DNA from: Staphylococcus hyicus
GTDB taxonomy: Bacteria; Bacillota; Bacilli; Staphylococcales; Staphylococcaceae
DNA length: 64,000 bases
Assembly: GCF_000816085.1 (NCBI RefSeq)
Contig: NZ_CP008747.1
Span: 1,116,001-1,180,000 of the forward strand
Direction: 5' to 3'
This document shows, one piece after another, positions 46,546-55,879 of the stretch (the first letter of the stretch is position 1; every line of letters begins with the position of its first letter). The notes under the pieces were generated by a model. That model saw nothing but the letters and a program-made list of their open reading frames with translations. It had not been told where the DNA came from and did no database searches. The translations under genes and the position numbers were made by a program.

Positions 46546-46848
46546 TTAAATAATACCAAACAAATACAATGCTGAAATGATATGTAGGATTAAAACGCAT
46601 AAAATAAACCATGGTAATCGTTTAGATGCACGATGAATCCAGCTTTTATTTTCAGGTAAATGTTTAATAGCTTTGTCGGCAAAAATGATTGTGAAAATTA
46701 AAATTAATGCATTCAAAAACACACTTACAATAATTATTTTTATAATAGTATTAAAGTGAATATGTAATAGGGGGTTAAATGCATTGAAATATAAGCTTAC
46801 TAATAATAAGAGTACAGTTAAATAGAAATATTTCTTCGATTTTGACAT
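46546..46848 (-). CDS. Hypothetical membrane protein (100 aa)
   Basis: Unrecognised. Three hydrophobic helices (YFYLTVLLLLVSLYF, IIIVSVFLNALILIFTIIF, LPWFILCVLILHIISALYLF) with a basic loop (KHLPENKSWIHRASKR) between the second and third. AAGGAGG precedes the ATG. It ends 20 bases before the first crcB start and may be co-transcribed with the fluoride channel pair. Confidence 0.65.
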   Translation of the reverse strand: MSKSKKYFYLTVLLLLVSLYFNAFNPLLHIHFNTIIKIIIVSVFLNALILIFTIIFADKAIKHLPENKSWIHRASKRLPWFILCVLILHIISALYLFGII

Positions 46849-47002
46849 GCGTGTGCCTCCTTGTCGACTAATATCATATCATATTATATTTTATTTTCTT
46901 AAAAAAATGGATACTTTTCATCTTTCGTAAGCGTAAATATAGCATTTCTATGTTAAAAAATGATATAACATAACTATCAATACTCACATCTAGGAGGACA
47001 TT

Positions 47003-47713
47003 ATGAAAAATTTAAAAGTACAAGTATTTGCTGATGGTGCAGATATCAATCAAATGAAACAAGCGTATGTAAATAAAGAAGTAGATGGTTTTACTACGAA
47101 CCCTAGCTTGATGGCTAAAGCAGGTGTAGAGGACTATACACAATTTGCTAAAGAAGTCGTAAAAGCAATACCTGATGCTTCAGTTTCATTTGAAGTTTTT
47201 GGTGATGATATGGAAACAATGGAAAAAGAAGCTGAAATTATCCAACAATTTGGGGAGAACATCTTCGTTAAGATACCAATTGTCAATACAAAAGGGGAAT
47301 CGATGTTGCCTTTAATTGAAAAGTTATCAGCAAAAGGTGTTAAACTTAATGTGACAGCAGTTTATACGATTGAACAAGTAAAAGCAATTACTGAAGCAGT
47401 TACTGAGGGTGTCGAAACATATGTTTCTGTATTTGCAGGACGTATTGCTGATACAGGTGTGGATCCATTACCACTAATGAAAGAATCTGTTAAAGTGACA
47501 CACAGTAAGAAGGGTGTACAATTACTATGGGCTAGTTGCCGTGAATTGTATAATGTTATTCAAGCAGATGAAATTGGGGCTGATATTATTACATGCCCTG
47601 GTGATGTCGTTAAGAAAATCCCAAATATTGGTAGAAACATCGATGAACTATCAGTAGATACAGTAAAAGGGTTTGCAAAAGATATTCAAAGCTCAGGTTT
47701 AAGTATTTTATAA
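47003..47713 (+). CDS. tal: Transaldolase-like aldolase (TalC/Fsa family)
   Basis: A 236-residue class I aldolase. The opening ADGADINQMKQAYVNKEVDGFTTNPSLM holds the family TTNP motif; the Schiff-base Lys region is read here as VFVKIP-type IFVKIPI, and NVTAVYT and FAGRIADTG follow. The short length matches TalC/fructose-6-phosphate aldolases and the known staphylococcal tal product. It would link sugar phosphates of glycolysis and the pentose phosphate pathway. GGAGG precedes the start and a strong terminator follows, so it is a single-gene unit. Confidence 0.88.
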   Translation: MKNLKVQVFADGADINQMKQAYVNKEVDGFTTNPSLMAKAGVEDYTQFAKEVVKAIPDASVSFEVFGDDMETMEKEAEIIQQFGENIFVKIPIVNTKGESMLPLIEKLSAKGVKLNVTAVYTIEQVKAITEAVTEGVETYVSVFAGRIADTGVDPLPLMKESVKVTHSKKGVQLLWASCRELYNVIQADEIGADIITCPGDVVKKIPNIGRNIDELSVDTVKGFAKDIQSSGLSIL

Positions 47714-47735
47714 TCGAACAGTTTTGATAAAATAG

Positions 47736-47777
47736 AGACTCAAACACTTCGATCTTTTACGAAGGTTTGAGTCTTTT
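47736..47777 (+). terminator. Terminator after tal
   Basis: AGACTCAAACACTTCG pairs with CGAAGGTTTGAGTCT with one bulge, then TTTTTAA. Confidence 0.88.
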
Positions 47778-47806
47778 TAAATAAATTAAACTTAAAGGAG
47801 TGCATC

Positions 47807-48256
47807 ATGGAACAACCGATGTTTAAAGCTAAAATAGAGAAACAATTATGGTACTTAAACAGAAAAGAACGAAAGATATTAAATTCAGAATTAAGTGGAT
47901 TCAATGCCGAAACGTTTAAAGCACAATATCGCTCACAAAATCAATTTGTCATATTGTTTCTATCTCGCCATATATTTAATTCTAAACCAAAATCACAATT
48001 ACATTTAGTGATTACATTGCTAGGGCTGATATTTTTAAACACAATAATTATAGGTTTTTTTATAACGGGATTGTTGTTGTCATTAGCCTCGATTAAATAT
48101 TTAATATCGCCTACAAATTCATTACAACTGCAACATGTCTTTCTTATTCTTATTGCAAGTGGCTGTATGATAATAACTACTATACTTTTAGTTAAACCTG
48201 TAAATGGCTTTTTGACAAAGCGTTTAATTGACTACAAGCTAAACAGATTGACTTAA
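47807..48256 (+). CDS. Hypothetical membrane protein (149 aa)
   Basis: Unrecognised. A basic soluble start (QLWYLNRKERKILNSEL) precedes two long hydrophobic helices, about residues 66-92 and 103-125, and a basic end. The N-terminal part recalls the small helical start of DUF1700/DUF1129-type proteins, but this is weak. AAAGGAG precedes the ATG. Its 3' end overlaps the convergent ComK-like gene by 18 bases. Confidence 0.6.
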   Translation: MEQPMFKAKIEKQLWYLNRKERKILNSELSGFNAETFKAQYRSQNQFVILFLSRHIFNSKPKSQLHLVITLLGLIFLNTIIIGFFITGLLLSLASIKYLISPTNSLQLQHVFLILIASGCMIITTILLVKPVNGFLTKRLIDYKLNRLT

Positions 48257-48673
48257 CATTAATTGACGTAATAATAGACACTCTTTCCATTTCTTTAAAC
48301 AAAACGTTATTGAAACATCTGCAATGAATTGATGATTCTGTTTGAAGTGAATGCGTGTGCGATCTTTCATTGATGTTAACCCAATGACTTCGGTCATATT
48401 AATATATACTTGATAGGTGGAGCGTTTTGGAAATAGCGGACATATAATGAGTTCTGGAGAAATGTAAATCGGGATAAACTGACCAATATTTAACATGTTG
48501 CTGGCTAACGCTATTTGTGTATTTAAATGTTTATGATGAGATTTGACTAAAGTATTTAAAAACGAGGTCAATGACATAGAGGAATGAATATTAAAGTAGC
48601 GGAATTGAATATTAAGTTCGTGTGTCATAACAAGTGGTGTTTCTACATAGAGAAGTGAATTAAATTGAGTCAT
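48239..48673 (-). CDS. ComK-family protein (ComK2/EcfX type)
   Basis: A 144-residue ComK-like regulator. The family stretch is at the C-terminal half: ELIICPLFPKRSTYQVYIN, then LTSMKDRTRIHFKQNH and FCLKKWKECLLLRQL. ComK activates DNA-uptake genes in Bacillus. In S. aureus a gene in the same place next to sigS is known as ecfX, and a ComK-like second gene is described; I infer they are the same. It is 14 bases after sigS in the same direction, so likely one operon. Confidence 0.75.
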   Translation of the reverse strand: MTQFNSLLYVETPLVMTHELNIQFRYFNIHSSMSLTSFLNTLVKSHHKHLNTQIALASNMLNIGQFIPIYISPELIICPLFPKRSTYQVYINMTEVIGLTSMKDRTRIHFKQNHQFIADVSITFCLKKWKECLLLRQLMLSQSV

Positions 48674-48687
48674 TCATGCATTCCTTT

Positions 48688-49149
48688 CTATTGATATTCT
48701 AAGTGAGATTTTAAAATGGCTAACGTTTGTTTTTTATAGTTTTTTACTGTACTGAGGGAACATTGCATTTTATTTTGAATTTCACTTTGATTATAACCAT
48801 TTAAGTGTAGTGTTAGCCATGTCCATTGTTGTGGGGATAAATGATTTGAAATTAAAGATAATTGAAGGTAGAAATATGAGGGGATTACAGAGATATTTAA
48901 ATTCGAAATTTCTGTTGTAGTAGGGTGACGCCAATGTTGACGTAATAAATCAATGAGATAAAAATGAAGTTTGGTCCTTATATAACGATGAAAATCTTTA
49001 GATCGTTCGGCATCATAATTACATTGTAATTCCCATAGCCGAATGAACAACATTTGAAAGTACTCGTCATAATTATAAGAGATATTGTACTTTTTTAGAA
49101 GATAATGCAGAAACTTTTCATATTTTACATATAATGTTTTGAAATTCAT
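48688..49149 (-). CDS. sigS: ECF-type sigma factor SigS
   Basis: A 153-residue alternative sigma factor. Region 2 is visible as YDEYFQMLFIRLWELQCNYD and FHRYIRTKLHFYLIDLLRQ; region 4 as LSPQQWTWLTLHLNGYNQSEIQNKMQCSLSTVKNYKKQ in pattern, a helix-turn-helix. SigS of S. aureus, 156 residues, is tied to stress survival and lies in this neighbourhood. No anti-sigma gene follows; the ComK-like gene does instead. The ATG at 49149 is fixed by GGAGG; the longer frame lacks family sequence. Confidence 0.88.
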   Translation of the reverse strand: MNFKTLYVKYEKFLHYLLKKYNISYNYDEYFQMLFIRLWELQCNYDAERSKDFHRYIRTKLHFYLIDLLRQHWRHPTTTEISNLNISVIPSYFYLQLSLISNHLSPQQWTWLTLHLNGYNQSEIQNKMQCSLSTVKNYKKQTLAILKSHLEYQ

Positions 49150-49347
49150 AAATTGCCTCCTTGCCATACTTTGACCGGTTAAATAAGTCATACCAGTTTA
49201 AAATGATTGAGACACCTGCATTTTTATGATATTTTTAGATTAAATTCGACATTAAGATAATAAAAATAAGACGTTTTTGATATATAGGTACATTTTTACC
49301 CGTTTAACGACATCATTTATCAAAAAAAGGACGTTATGGAGGAAACT

Positions 49348-49572
49348 ATGGACTATGAACATTTAAATTTAGAGCATTTCTTTGCGCGAAATGATGATTT
49401 AGATGTCATTCGTGACCGAGCTGATTTCGTCATGATTAACAATATGACAAAAGAAATGATGTATCGTGATGGAGAAATTGAAGGTGCGATTGACTTGACA
49501 AAGTACTACTATAAAAATCGGTCTCAAGCAGCAAGTTTCATTATGATGGATTATTATCGTCAAGAAAAGTAA
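49348..49572 (+). CDS. Small hypothetical protein (74 aa)
   Basis: Unrecognised small soluble acidic protein (MDYEHLNLEHFFARNDDLDVI), with no signal or membrane segment. GGAGG at 49338-49342 is six bases before ATG 49348, which is preferred to the ATG at 49336. A hairpin with a T run follows at once, so it is probably a real single-gene unit, divergent from sigS. Confidence 0.6.
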   Translation: MDYEHLNLEHFFARNDDLDVIRDRADFVMINNMTKEMMYRDGEIEGAIDLTKYYYKNRSQAASFIMMDYYRQEK

Positions 49573-49606
49573 TGAATTTCTTTACATATTCATTACTTTT
49601 TTTTTA
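49568..49606 (+). terminator. Terminator of the small gene
   Basis: AGTAATGAAT pairs with ATTCATTACT and runs into nine T. Confidence 0.85.
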
Positions 49607-49734
49607 TGAATTCATGACAAGAGATATCTTCAATTGTGTTCGTCTCACATTGGTGGTAAAATTTGTATTCAAGCGTGAATGTTTAATAGATGAATCATTT
49701 ATCCATTGAAACAACTTAATGAAGAGGTGTGTTT

Positions 49735-50601
49735 ATGAGAAAGCACAAAAAAGGTTCATTGATTTCTGTAATCGTGTTACTCATCGTAGCGGCAATTGCA
49801 GGGTTTTTATTTTTTTCAATGATTAAAGACCAAATTTTCTTTAAATCAGTCAAGCAAGTTGAGCGTGTTGAAAAACTAAATGTGACACTTGAACAGGCTG
49901 CAAAAAAGCAAATTGATAATTATACAAGTCAACAAGTATCTAATAAGAATCATACGAACTGGCGTGACGCTTCTCCTACTGAAATTCGAGAAGCGATGAA
50001 CAGCTCAAGTTTTATGGATGATAAAAAGCAAAAATATCAATTTTTAGATTTATCAAAATATCAAGGTATAGATGAGAACCGTATTAAGAGAATGTTAATT
50101 AATCACCCTACATTATTAAATCATACAGAAGACTTTCTTAATGCTGCGAAAGCAAAACAAGTGAATGAAGTTTATTTGATTTCCCATGCCTTACTTGAAA
50201 CAGGCTCTGTGGCATCAGAGCTTTCAAATGGTGTTGAAATTGACGGTAAAAAATACTATAACTTTTATGGTGTAGGGGCACTTGACGAAGATCCAATTAA
50301 AACAGGTGCGGAATACGCTAAGAAAAAAGGATGGGACACACCTGAAAAAGCAATTTATGGTGGTGCAGAATTTATACATGATCACTACTTAAAAAACCCT
50401 GAACAAAACACACTTTATAGTATGCGATGGAACCCTAGTAATCCTGGAGAACATCAGTACGCTACGGATATTAATTGGGCTAAAAGTAATGCAACAATTA
50501 TGGCTGACTTTTATAAAGATATGAAAACTGAGGGTAAATATTTTAATTGGTATGTATATAAAGATGATCAAAAACATCAAGATGGTAAAAATCATGAATA
50601 A
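49735..50601 (+). CDS. sagB: Membrane-anchored glucosaminidase SagB
   Basis: A 288-residue peptidoglycan hydrolase. A single N-terminal helix (LISVIVLLIVAAIAGFLFF) anchors it outside, and a GH73-type N-acetylglucosaminidase domain fills the C-terminal half. The catalytic Glu is in SHALLETG, and YNFYGVGALD and GWDTPEKAIYGGAEFI are family signatures. SagB trims new glycan strands to their final length in S. aureus. The ATG at 49735 is preferred because GAGGTG fits. It stands alone with its own terminator. Confidence 0.9.
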   Translation: MRKHKKGSLISVIVLLIVAAIAGFLFFSMIKDQIFFKSVKQVERVEKLNVTLEQAAKKQIDNYTSQQVSNKNHTNWRDASPTEIREAMNSSSFMDDKKQKYQFLDLSKYQGIDENRIKRMLINHPTLLNHTEDFLNAAKAKQVNEVYLISHALLETGSVASELSNGVEIDGKKYYNFYGVGALDEDPIKTGAEYAKKKGWDTPEKAIYGGAEFIHDHYLKNPEQNTLYSMRWNPSNPGEHQYATDINWAKSNATIMADFYKDMKTEGKYFNWYVYKDDQKHQDGKNHE

Positions 50602-50607
50602 TAAGTA

Positions 50608-50642
50608 AAACGACTTTCAATATTTTTGAAAGTCGTTTTTTA
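50608..50642 (+). terminator. Terminator after sagB
   Basis: A perfect stem AAAACGACTTTCAA/TTGAAAGTCGTTTT around five bases, ending in T. Confidence 0.9.
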
Positions 50643-50718
50643 TATGTGGTAATAAAAGAATTCAATGATATTTCTCTTTTCAAAGTTAAATATAATTTAT
50701 CGTTATATGATTCAATAG

Positions 50719-50799
50719 TTATTCTGCTTTATTGTTTTTGCCAAAATAAAAGAAAAATATGACAACCAATATAAAGATTTTTGTGCATTTTTTTAACAT
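50719..50799 (-). CDS. Very small hydrophobic peptide (26 aa)
   Basis: GGAGTG is seven bases before ATG 50797-50799, and a 26-codon frame follows: a basic start (MLKKCTK), a single hydrophobic helix (IFILVVIFFFYFG) and a short charged end. This is the shape of small membrane peptides such as type I toxins or regulators of membrane proteins. Too short for most gene finders. No antisense RNA promoter could be identified. Confidence 0.45.
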   Translation of the reverse strand: MLKKCTKIFILVVIFFFYFGKNNKAE

Positions 50800-50939
50800 G
50801 TGCGTCACTCCGAAATCAGTGTATTTATAATATGTATATTTTAACACACAGGCACGCAGCTAAAAATTAATCCGATTATTATTAATCTTGGAAAGATTAG
50901 GGTAAAATTAAAAGAAAACTCGGAGAAAGGGTGGTTGAA

Positions 50940-52610
50940 ATGAGAGTCGCAATTATAGGTATGGGTACTGCTGGCGTCAGTGTGTTGCGTCATTTAGTAA
51001 AGTTTGAAAAGTTTAAGCAGTTGGACGTTGATGTTTACGATAATGAAGTAAATATGGGACAAGGTAAACCGTTTCAAGATGATAGTGAAGATTTATTAAC
51101 AAATGTACCCGTTTCAATGATTTCTTTAAATCAAGATAACATAAATGAATTTAAAGAGTGGTATGATGCGCATGACGAATATGAATATGGCAAAGTAGAA
51201 TATCTCCCAAGATTCGTATTTGGGCATTATATGAAAGACTATTTGAATACATTTAAATCGTCATTCTCAAATATTCATGTTATCACTCAAGAAGTGACGC
51301 ATATGTACATTGAAGAAGTGAATGATGCGATTATCCCTCGAACGATAAATGTTTGTACAGGAAACGATTTATCCTCATGCCAAAAGTATGATTATGTTTT
51401 TCTAACAATAGGTACATTGAGTTATAATGACCCTTACAATCTTAAAGGGAAAAACCACTATATTCATTCGCCATATCCTGTCAATCGAACGCTAGATGAT
51501 GTAAAGGAAACGGATCAAATTGCAATCATAGGAAGTGGATTGGCAAGTTTAGATGTTATCCGCTATGCTGTAAATCATCATCAAAAAAAGCCGATTGTCG
51601 TTGCAAGTCGTAGCGGCAAATTACCAAGCGTTCGTGGCGACATGATTGATGTGACATTACAATACGTAACGACTGCCAATTTTGAAACAATTAAGCAAAA
51701 GAATTTGGGATGTGTTCCTTTAGATGAGGCAATAACTTTATTTAAAAAAGAGTGTGAGTCTCTAAATATTCCATTACAACGACTGCTTAAACGTAGAAAA
51801 TATGATTCTGTACGCGATTTGACTTATGACTTAAATCACCCAAAAGAACTCGGCGCATTGCAAAGTCTCATTGAAGTGATTAAAGAAAATATGGATTGGA
51901 TTTGGAACAGTTTTAGTCATGAAGATCAAGAGCGTTTCATTCATAAATATCAACGTTATCTTGTTGAAAATTCAAATCCAATGCCTCAAGAAACTGCAAG
52001 ATTATTATTACAAGAAATTAAATCAGGAAACATAAAAATTTATTCAGGCTTAGAAGACATTCGTCACTATTATGGTAAATTCAGATTAAAATTTAGAAAT
52101 AAAGATGAGGCGATTAAAGCTGATGTGGTGATCAATGCAACTGGAGCGAAAAAACATTTAAGTCAATTAGATGATGACGATGCATTGTTGTTAGATATTG
52201 CAAATCGACAAATCATTCAATCACATCCAATGGGAGGAATTCAAATCGTTCCTTCAAGTAACGAAGTCATAAGTCCATTATATGGCACTTTAAATAACTT
52301 AAGAGCAATTGGACAAGTAACGAATGGTGTTAATTATTATAGAAATGGTATACCCTCTATTGTTCAACAAGCTGTACGATCGGTTCAAAATTTGTATGAT
52401 ACATTAGACGACCGTGATACTTTAAACAAAGAACATGGACATGGCCCTAAAATTGATCAACAGGTGACTTCAATTGAAAGTGCAAACGAGAAAAAAACAA
52501 AGTTAGAAAATAAAAAGCATAAAGATAAAAAAGATAAGAAGCATAAAAAAGATAAGAAAGAGAAAAAGAAGAAAAAAAAGAAAAAAAGTAAGAAGAAGAA
52601 AAAAGAATGA
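50940..52610 (+). CDS. FAD/NAD(P)-binding protein with polylysine tail
   Basis: A 556-residue flavoprotein. The dinucleotide-binding motif GMGTAGVSVLRHL is at residues 7-19, and a second one (IAIIGSGLASLDVI) lies near residue 198. GVNYYRNGIPSIVQQAV near the C terminus completes the fold. It resembles uncharacterised FAD-NAD(P)-binding proteins related to monooxygenases; the reaction is unknown. The last 40 or so residues, from about 515, are almost only Lys with some Asp, Glu and His, coded by a purine-only strand at 52491-52609. AAAGGGTGG precedes ATG 50940. Confidence 0.8.
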   Translation: MRVAIIGMGTAGVSVLRHLVKFEKFKQLDVDVYDNEVNMGQGKPFQDDSEDLLTNVPVSMISLNQDNINEFKEWYDAHDEYEYGKVEYLPRFVFGHYMKDYLNTFKSSFSNIHVITQEVTHMYIEEVNDAIIPRTINVCTGNDLSSCQKYDYVFLTIGTLSYNDPYNLKGKNHYIHSPYPVNRTLDDVKETDQIAIIGSGLASLDVIRYAVNHHQKKPIVVASRSGKLPSVRGDMIDVTLQYVTTANFETIKQKNLGCVPLDEAITLFKKECESLNIPLQRLLKRRKYDSVRDLTYDLNHPKELGALQSLIEVIKENMDWIWNSFSHEDQERFIHKYQRYLVENSNPMPQETARLLLQEIKSGNIKIYSGLEDIRHYYGKFRLKFRNKDEAIKADVVINATGAKKHLSQLDDDDALLLDIANRQIIQSHPMGGIQIVPSSNEVISPLYGTLNNLRAIGQVTNGVNYYRNGIPSIVQQAVRSVQNLYDTLDDRDTLNKEHGHGPKIDQQVTSIESANEKKTKLENKKHKDKKDKKHKKDKKEKKKKKKKKSKKKKKE

Positions 52611-52669
52611 ATAAAAAATACCTAAAAAAAACCAAATGATTGTAAAATAAAATCTGTTGAGCTAATATA

Positions 52670-52708
52670 GACTCAAGTGCTTATTCATAAGTGCTTGAGT
52701 ATCTTTTT
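52670..52708 (+). terminator. Terminator after the flavoprotein gene
   Basis: ACTCAAG and CTTGAGT flank CTTATTCATAAG-type inner pairing, followed by ATCTTTTTAT. Confidence 0.82.
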
Positions 52709-52731
52709 ATCTCAACACAATTTTATATTAT

Positions 52732-52859
52732 ATTCTTTCGGGGCTGGGTGAAATTCCCAACCGGCAGTAATTTTAAGCCTGCGACCCATAGTTTTTAACT
52801 ATGGCTGATCTAGTGAGAATCTAGAGCCGACAGTGAAAGTCTGGATGGGAGGAAGAATA
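52732..52859 (+). promoter_or_regulatory. FMN riboswitch (RFN element)
   Basis: ATTCTTTC at the start pairs with GAAGAAT at the end. The conserved core GGGGCTGGGTGAAATTCCC, ACCGGCAGT, AGCCTGCGACCC, GATCTAGTGAGAATCTAGAGCCGACAGT (here in shortened form) and GGATGGGAGGA are present. FMN binding should end transcription ahead of ribD. Confidence 0.95.
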
Positions 52860-52951
52860 ACGGTGACAAACATAACATGTTTATGTTTATTTGCTGATGA
52901 AAAATAATAGAACATCAGTTTATTTTGTGATGTCTATTTTTCATATTACCT

Positions 52952-52984
52952 TCCACTCGAATCGACAATCGGGTGGTTTTTTTT
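52952..52984 (+). terminator. FMN riboswitch terminator
   Basis: CCACTCGA pairs with TCGGGTGG and runs into eight T, directly before the ribD ribosome-binding site. Confidence 0.88.
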
Positions 52985-52995
52985 GAGGTGAAAGA

Positions 52996-54042
52996 GTGAA
53001 TCATTTTTTAGAAAAAGCAATTACGTTAGCACAAATGGTAGAAGGTCAAACTGGTTTAAACCCACCTGTAGGCGCAGTCATTGTGAAAAACGGCCGTATC
53101 ATTGGTATGGGTGCGCATTTAAAACAAGGTGAACGTCATGCAGAAATCCAAGCAATTGATATGGCAGGCGCAGACCAGGTGAAAGGTGCAACGATATATG
53201 TATCGTTAGAACCATGTTCTCATTTTGGCAAAACGCCACCCTGTGCAAAGCGTATAATCGAAACGGGAATTACGCATGTTGTCTATGCAGCGCGCGATGT
53301 TACGTTGCCTGCGACGGGTCATCATATGATGGAACAGGAGGGGGTTAAAGTAGATTATCGACCTCACCCGAAAGCTGCACAATTATATGCATCATTTTTT
53401 AAAAGCAAGCAAGAGGGACATCCGATAGTTACTGTGAAAGTAAGCGCGAGTTTGGATGGCAAACAAGCCACAGATCATTTTGAAAGTCAGTGGATTACGA
53501 ATCCCTCTGTAAAGAAGGATGTATTTCGTTTACGTCATAAACATGATGCAATTATCACAGGTTCTGGCACTTTAAAGTGCGATAATCCGAGCTTGACTGT
53601 GCGCTCTGAACAAGGAAGGCAACCGGTTAGAGTCATTTTGGCACGTAAAGGTGACATTGATTGGTGTTCTAACATGTTTCATGATAATGATAGTCCGGTT
53701 TTAATTTATACCGAAAATAAAACTTTAAAATCCTCACTTTCTAACATAAAAGTGATAAATTTAGAATGTTGTGATGTAGACAATATTTTAAGGGATTTAT
53801 ATTTAAAAGGGTTTGGACGTGTTCTTGTCGAAGCAGGTCCAAATGTAACCTCTCAATTTTTATCATCTAAAATGGTAACGCATTTCATTTTATATTTAGC
53901 CCCGAAATTAATAGGTGGACGAGGCGTAAATCAGTTCTATCAAACCGAAACTGTATGTAAGCTTAGTGACACCCACCAATTTGAAATTGTTGAGACATCA
54001 TTAATAGATACAAATGTGAAAATCCACATGAAAAGGAAGTGA
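52996..54042 (+). CDS. ribD: Riboflavin biosynthesis deaminase/reductase
   Basis: A 348-residue bifunctional enzyme. The N-terminal deaminase has zinc ligands in HAEIQAI (about residue 48) and PCSHFGKTPPC (73-83). The C-terminal reductase (from about 145) shows VTVKVSASLDGKQA and VLVEAGPNV. It makes two successive steps from the GTP cyclohydrolase product. GTG is the start, with GAGGTG at 52985-52990. It is the first gene of ribDE(BA)H, under the FMN riboswitch. Confidence 0.95.
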   Translation: MNHFLEKAITLAQMVEGQTGLNPPVGAVIVKNGRIIGMGAHLKQGERHAEIQAIDMAGADQVKGATIYVSLEPCSHFGKTPPCAKRIIETGITHVVYAARDVTLPATGHHMMEQEGVKVDYRPHPKAAQLYASFFKSKQEGHPIVTVKVSASLDGKQATDHFESQWITNPSVKKDVFRLRHKHDAIITGSGTLKCDNPSLTVRSEQGRQPVRVILARKGDIDWCSNMFHDNDSPVLIYTENKTLKSSLSNIKVINLECCDVDNILRDLYLKGFGRVLVEAGPNVTSQFLSSKMVTHFILYLAPKLIGGRGVNQFYQTETVCKLSDTHQFEIVETSLIDTNVKIHMKRK

Positions 54043-54046
54043 CAAC

Positions 54047-54676
54047 ATGTTCACTGGTATCATTGAAGAAGTCGGAACAATTCTTTCTATCCGCAAACAA
54101 AATCCCACGACTCAATTAACTATCTCATGTTCAAAAATTATTGAGGACATGTCCATCGGTGACTCTATAAGTGTGAATGGTACATGTTTAACTGTGACCG
54201 CATTCAATGACCACAGTTTCAATGTAGACGTCATTTTAGGCACTGAAAATAAAACGTATTTGGGCCAATTAAAAGTTGGTGATTGCGTTAATCTTGAACG
54301 TGCATTACTTGCTACAGGACGTCTTGGTGGTCATTTTGTTCAAGGACATGTAGACGGTAAAAGTAAAATAGTTCACATTCAAAAGTCAGCGAATGAATGG
54401 ATTTATACAATTGAGGCGCCAAGCACTCTACTGGCACAAATGATTCCGCAAGGTTCTATTGCGGTTGATGGTATTAGTTTAACAGTATTCGAGAAACATC
54501 TAACCAGTTTTAACATTCATTTAATTCCTGAAACGCGTCAAGCAACGTCTTTGTCTCAAAAAAAACATGGAGATTTTGTGCATCTTGAAACAGATATGTT
54601 ATTCAAATACGTTCAAGCACTCAATACAACAAAACAAGAACTCGCAATCGATGATTTGTTAAAAGCGGGATTTTAA
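54047..54676 (+). CDS. ribE: Riboflavin synthase alpha subunit
   Basis: A 209-residue enzyme of two repeated lumazine-binding barrels. It opens with MFTGIIEEVG; SVNGTCLTV in the first and SIAVDGISLTV in the second repeat mark the paired sites, and GGHFVQGHVDG sits between. It joins two lumazines to give riboflavin. Four bases separate it from ribD. Often named ribE in Firmicutes, ribC in E. coli. Confidence 0.95.
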   Translation: MFTGIIEEVGTILSIRKQNPTTQLTISCSKIIEDMSIGDSISVNGTCLTVTAFNDHSFNVDVILGTENKTYLGQLKVGDCVNLERALLATGRLGGHFVQGHVDGKSKIVHIQKSANEWIYTIEAPSTLLAQMIPQGSIAVDGISLTVFEKHLTSFNIHLIPETRQATSLSQKKHGDFVHLETDMLFKYVQALNTTKQELAIDDLLKAGF

Positions 54677-54689
54677 TGGAGGAATTAGG

Positions 54690-55871
54690 ATGGAATTTGA
54701 TTCAATTGAACTAGCTTTAGAAGAACTTAAAAACGGTAAACCTATTATCGTTTTAGATGATGAAAATCGAGAAAATGAAGGGGATCTCGTAGCTGTTACA
54801 GAATGGATGCACGATGATACCATTAACTTTATGGCCAAATATGGTCGGGGGTTAATATGCGCGCCAATCTCAAAAGAAATCGCTACTCAAGCTGGATTAG
54901 TCCCTATGGTATATGAAAATAAAGATCCAAACGGAACAGCATTTACAGCGAGTATTGACCATGTATCATCTACAACGGGCATTAGTGCGTTTGAACGTAC
55001 ACAAACTGTACGAGCCCTGGTACAAGAAGGAATGAATGAACACACGTTTCATCAACCTGGACACATTTTCCCATTGATTGCAGAAGATAATGGTGTGCTT
55101 GTAAGACGTGGTCACACAGAAGCAGCGGTTGATTTAGCATTATTAACCAATGCCAAACCAGCTGGCGTTATATGTGAAATTATGAATGAAGATGGGACAA
55201 TGGCACGTGGTCATCAATTACAAGTTTTTAAGGATGAACATCAATTAAAGATGATTACAATTGAGTCTTTAGTGTCCTATATAAAAGTAAATCGTAAATT
55301 AATTAAACAAGAAGCAAAAGTAAAACTGCCAACACGTTATGGCACATTCGACATGTTGGGTTTTACGTCTGAATTTGATGGTCAAGAACATTTGGCAATT
55401 GTTAAAGGCGACATTAAGCCTGAAATGAATGTGCGCATTCATTCTGCTTGCGCCACAGGTGACATCTTTCATAGTGAACGCTGTGATTGCGGCGAACAAC
55501 TGGAAAAAGCAATGCAATATATACAAGAACATGATGGAATCATTCTTTATCTCCCTCAAGAAGGACGCGGAATCGGTTTAATGAATAAACTAAAAGCCTA
55601 TGAATTAATTGAGCAAGGTTATAATACTGTTTCTGCAAATGAAGCATTAGGTTTTGAACCTGATTTAAGAGATTATGATATTGCGGCCCAAATGTTAAAA
55701 CATTTGGGCGTATCATCTGTGAATTTATTAAGCAATAATCCCGAGAAATTTGAGGGATTAAAAAAATATCAAATTGATATTAAGGAACGTATTCCTTTAA
55801 TTACATGCGAAAATGAAAATAATCATGACTATTTAGAAGTTAAAAAAACACAAATGGGACATTTAATTTAG
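54690..55871 (+). CDS. ribBA: DHBP synthase / GTP cyclohydrolase II
   Basis: A 393-residue fusion. The N-terminal dihydroxybutanone phosphate synthase has [12 protein letters not shown] and [11 protein letters not shown]; the C-terminal GTP cyclohydrolase II has zinc Cys in [18 protein letters not shown] (shortened) and the loop PQEGRGIGL. It feeds both branches of riboflavin synthesis. Spacing of 13 and 8 bases to its neighbours shows one operon. Confidence 0.96.
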   Translation: MEFDSIELALEELKNGKPIIVLDDENRENEGDLVAVTEWMHDDTINFMAKYGRGLICAPISKEIATQAGLVPMVYENKDPNGTAFTASIDHVSSTTGISAFERTQTVRALVQEGMNEHTFHQPGHIFPLIAEDNGVLVRRGHTEAAVDLALLTNAKPAGVICEIMNEDGTMARGHQLQVFKDEHQLKMITIESLVSYIKVNRKLIKQEAKVKLPTRYGTFDMLGFTSEFDGQEHLAIVKGDIKPEMNVRIHSACATGDIFHSERCDCGEQLEKAMQYIQEHDGIILYLPQEGRGIGLMNKLKAYELIEQGYNTVSANEALGFEPDLRDYDIAAQMLKHLGVSSVNLLSNNPEKFEGLKKYQIDIKERIPLITCENENNHDYLEVKKTQMGHLI

Positions 55872-55879
55872 GAGGTAAA

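Noticed and set aside
52491..52609. Purine tract as a CRISPR or satellite-type repeat
   Set aside because: It is in frame and encodes the lysine-rich protein end; no spacers or regular unit is present. No CRISPR array was seen anywhere in the window.
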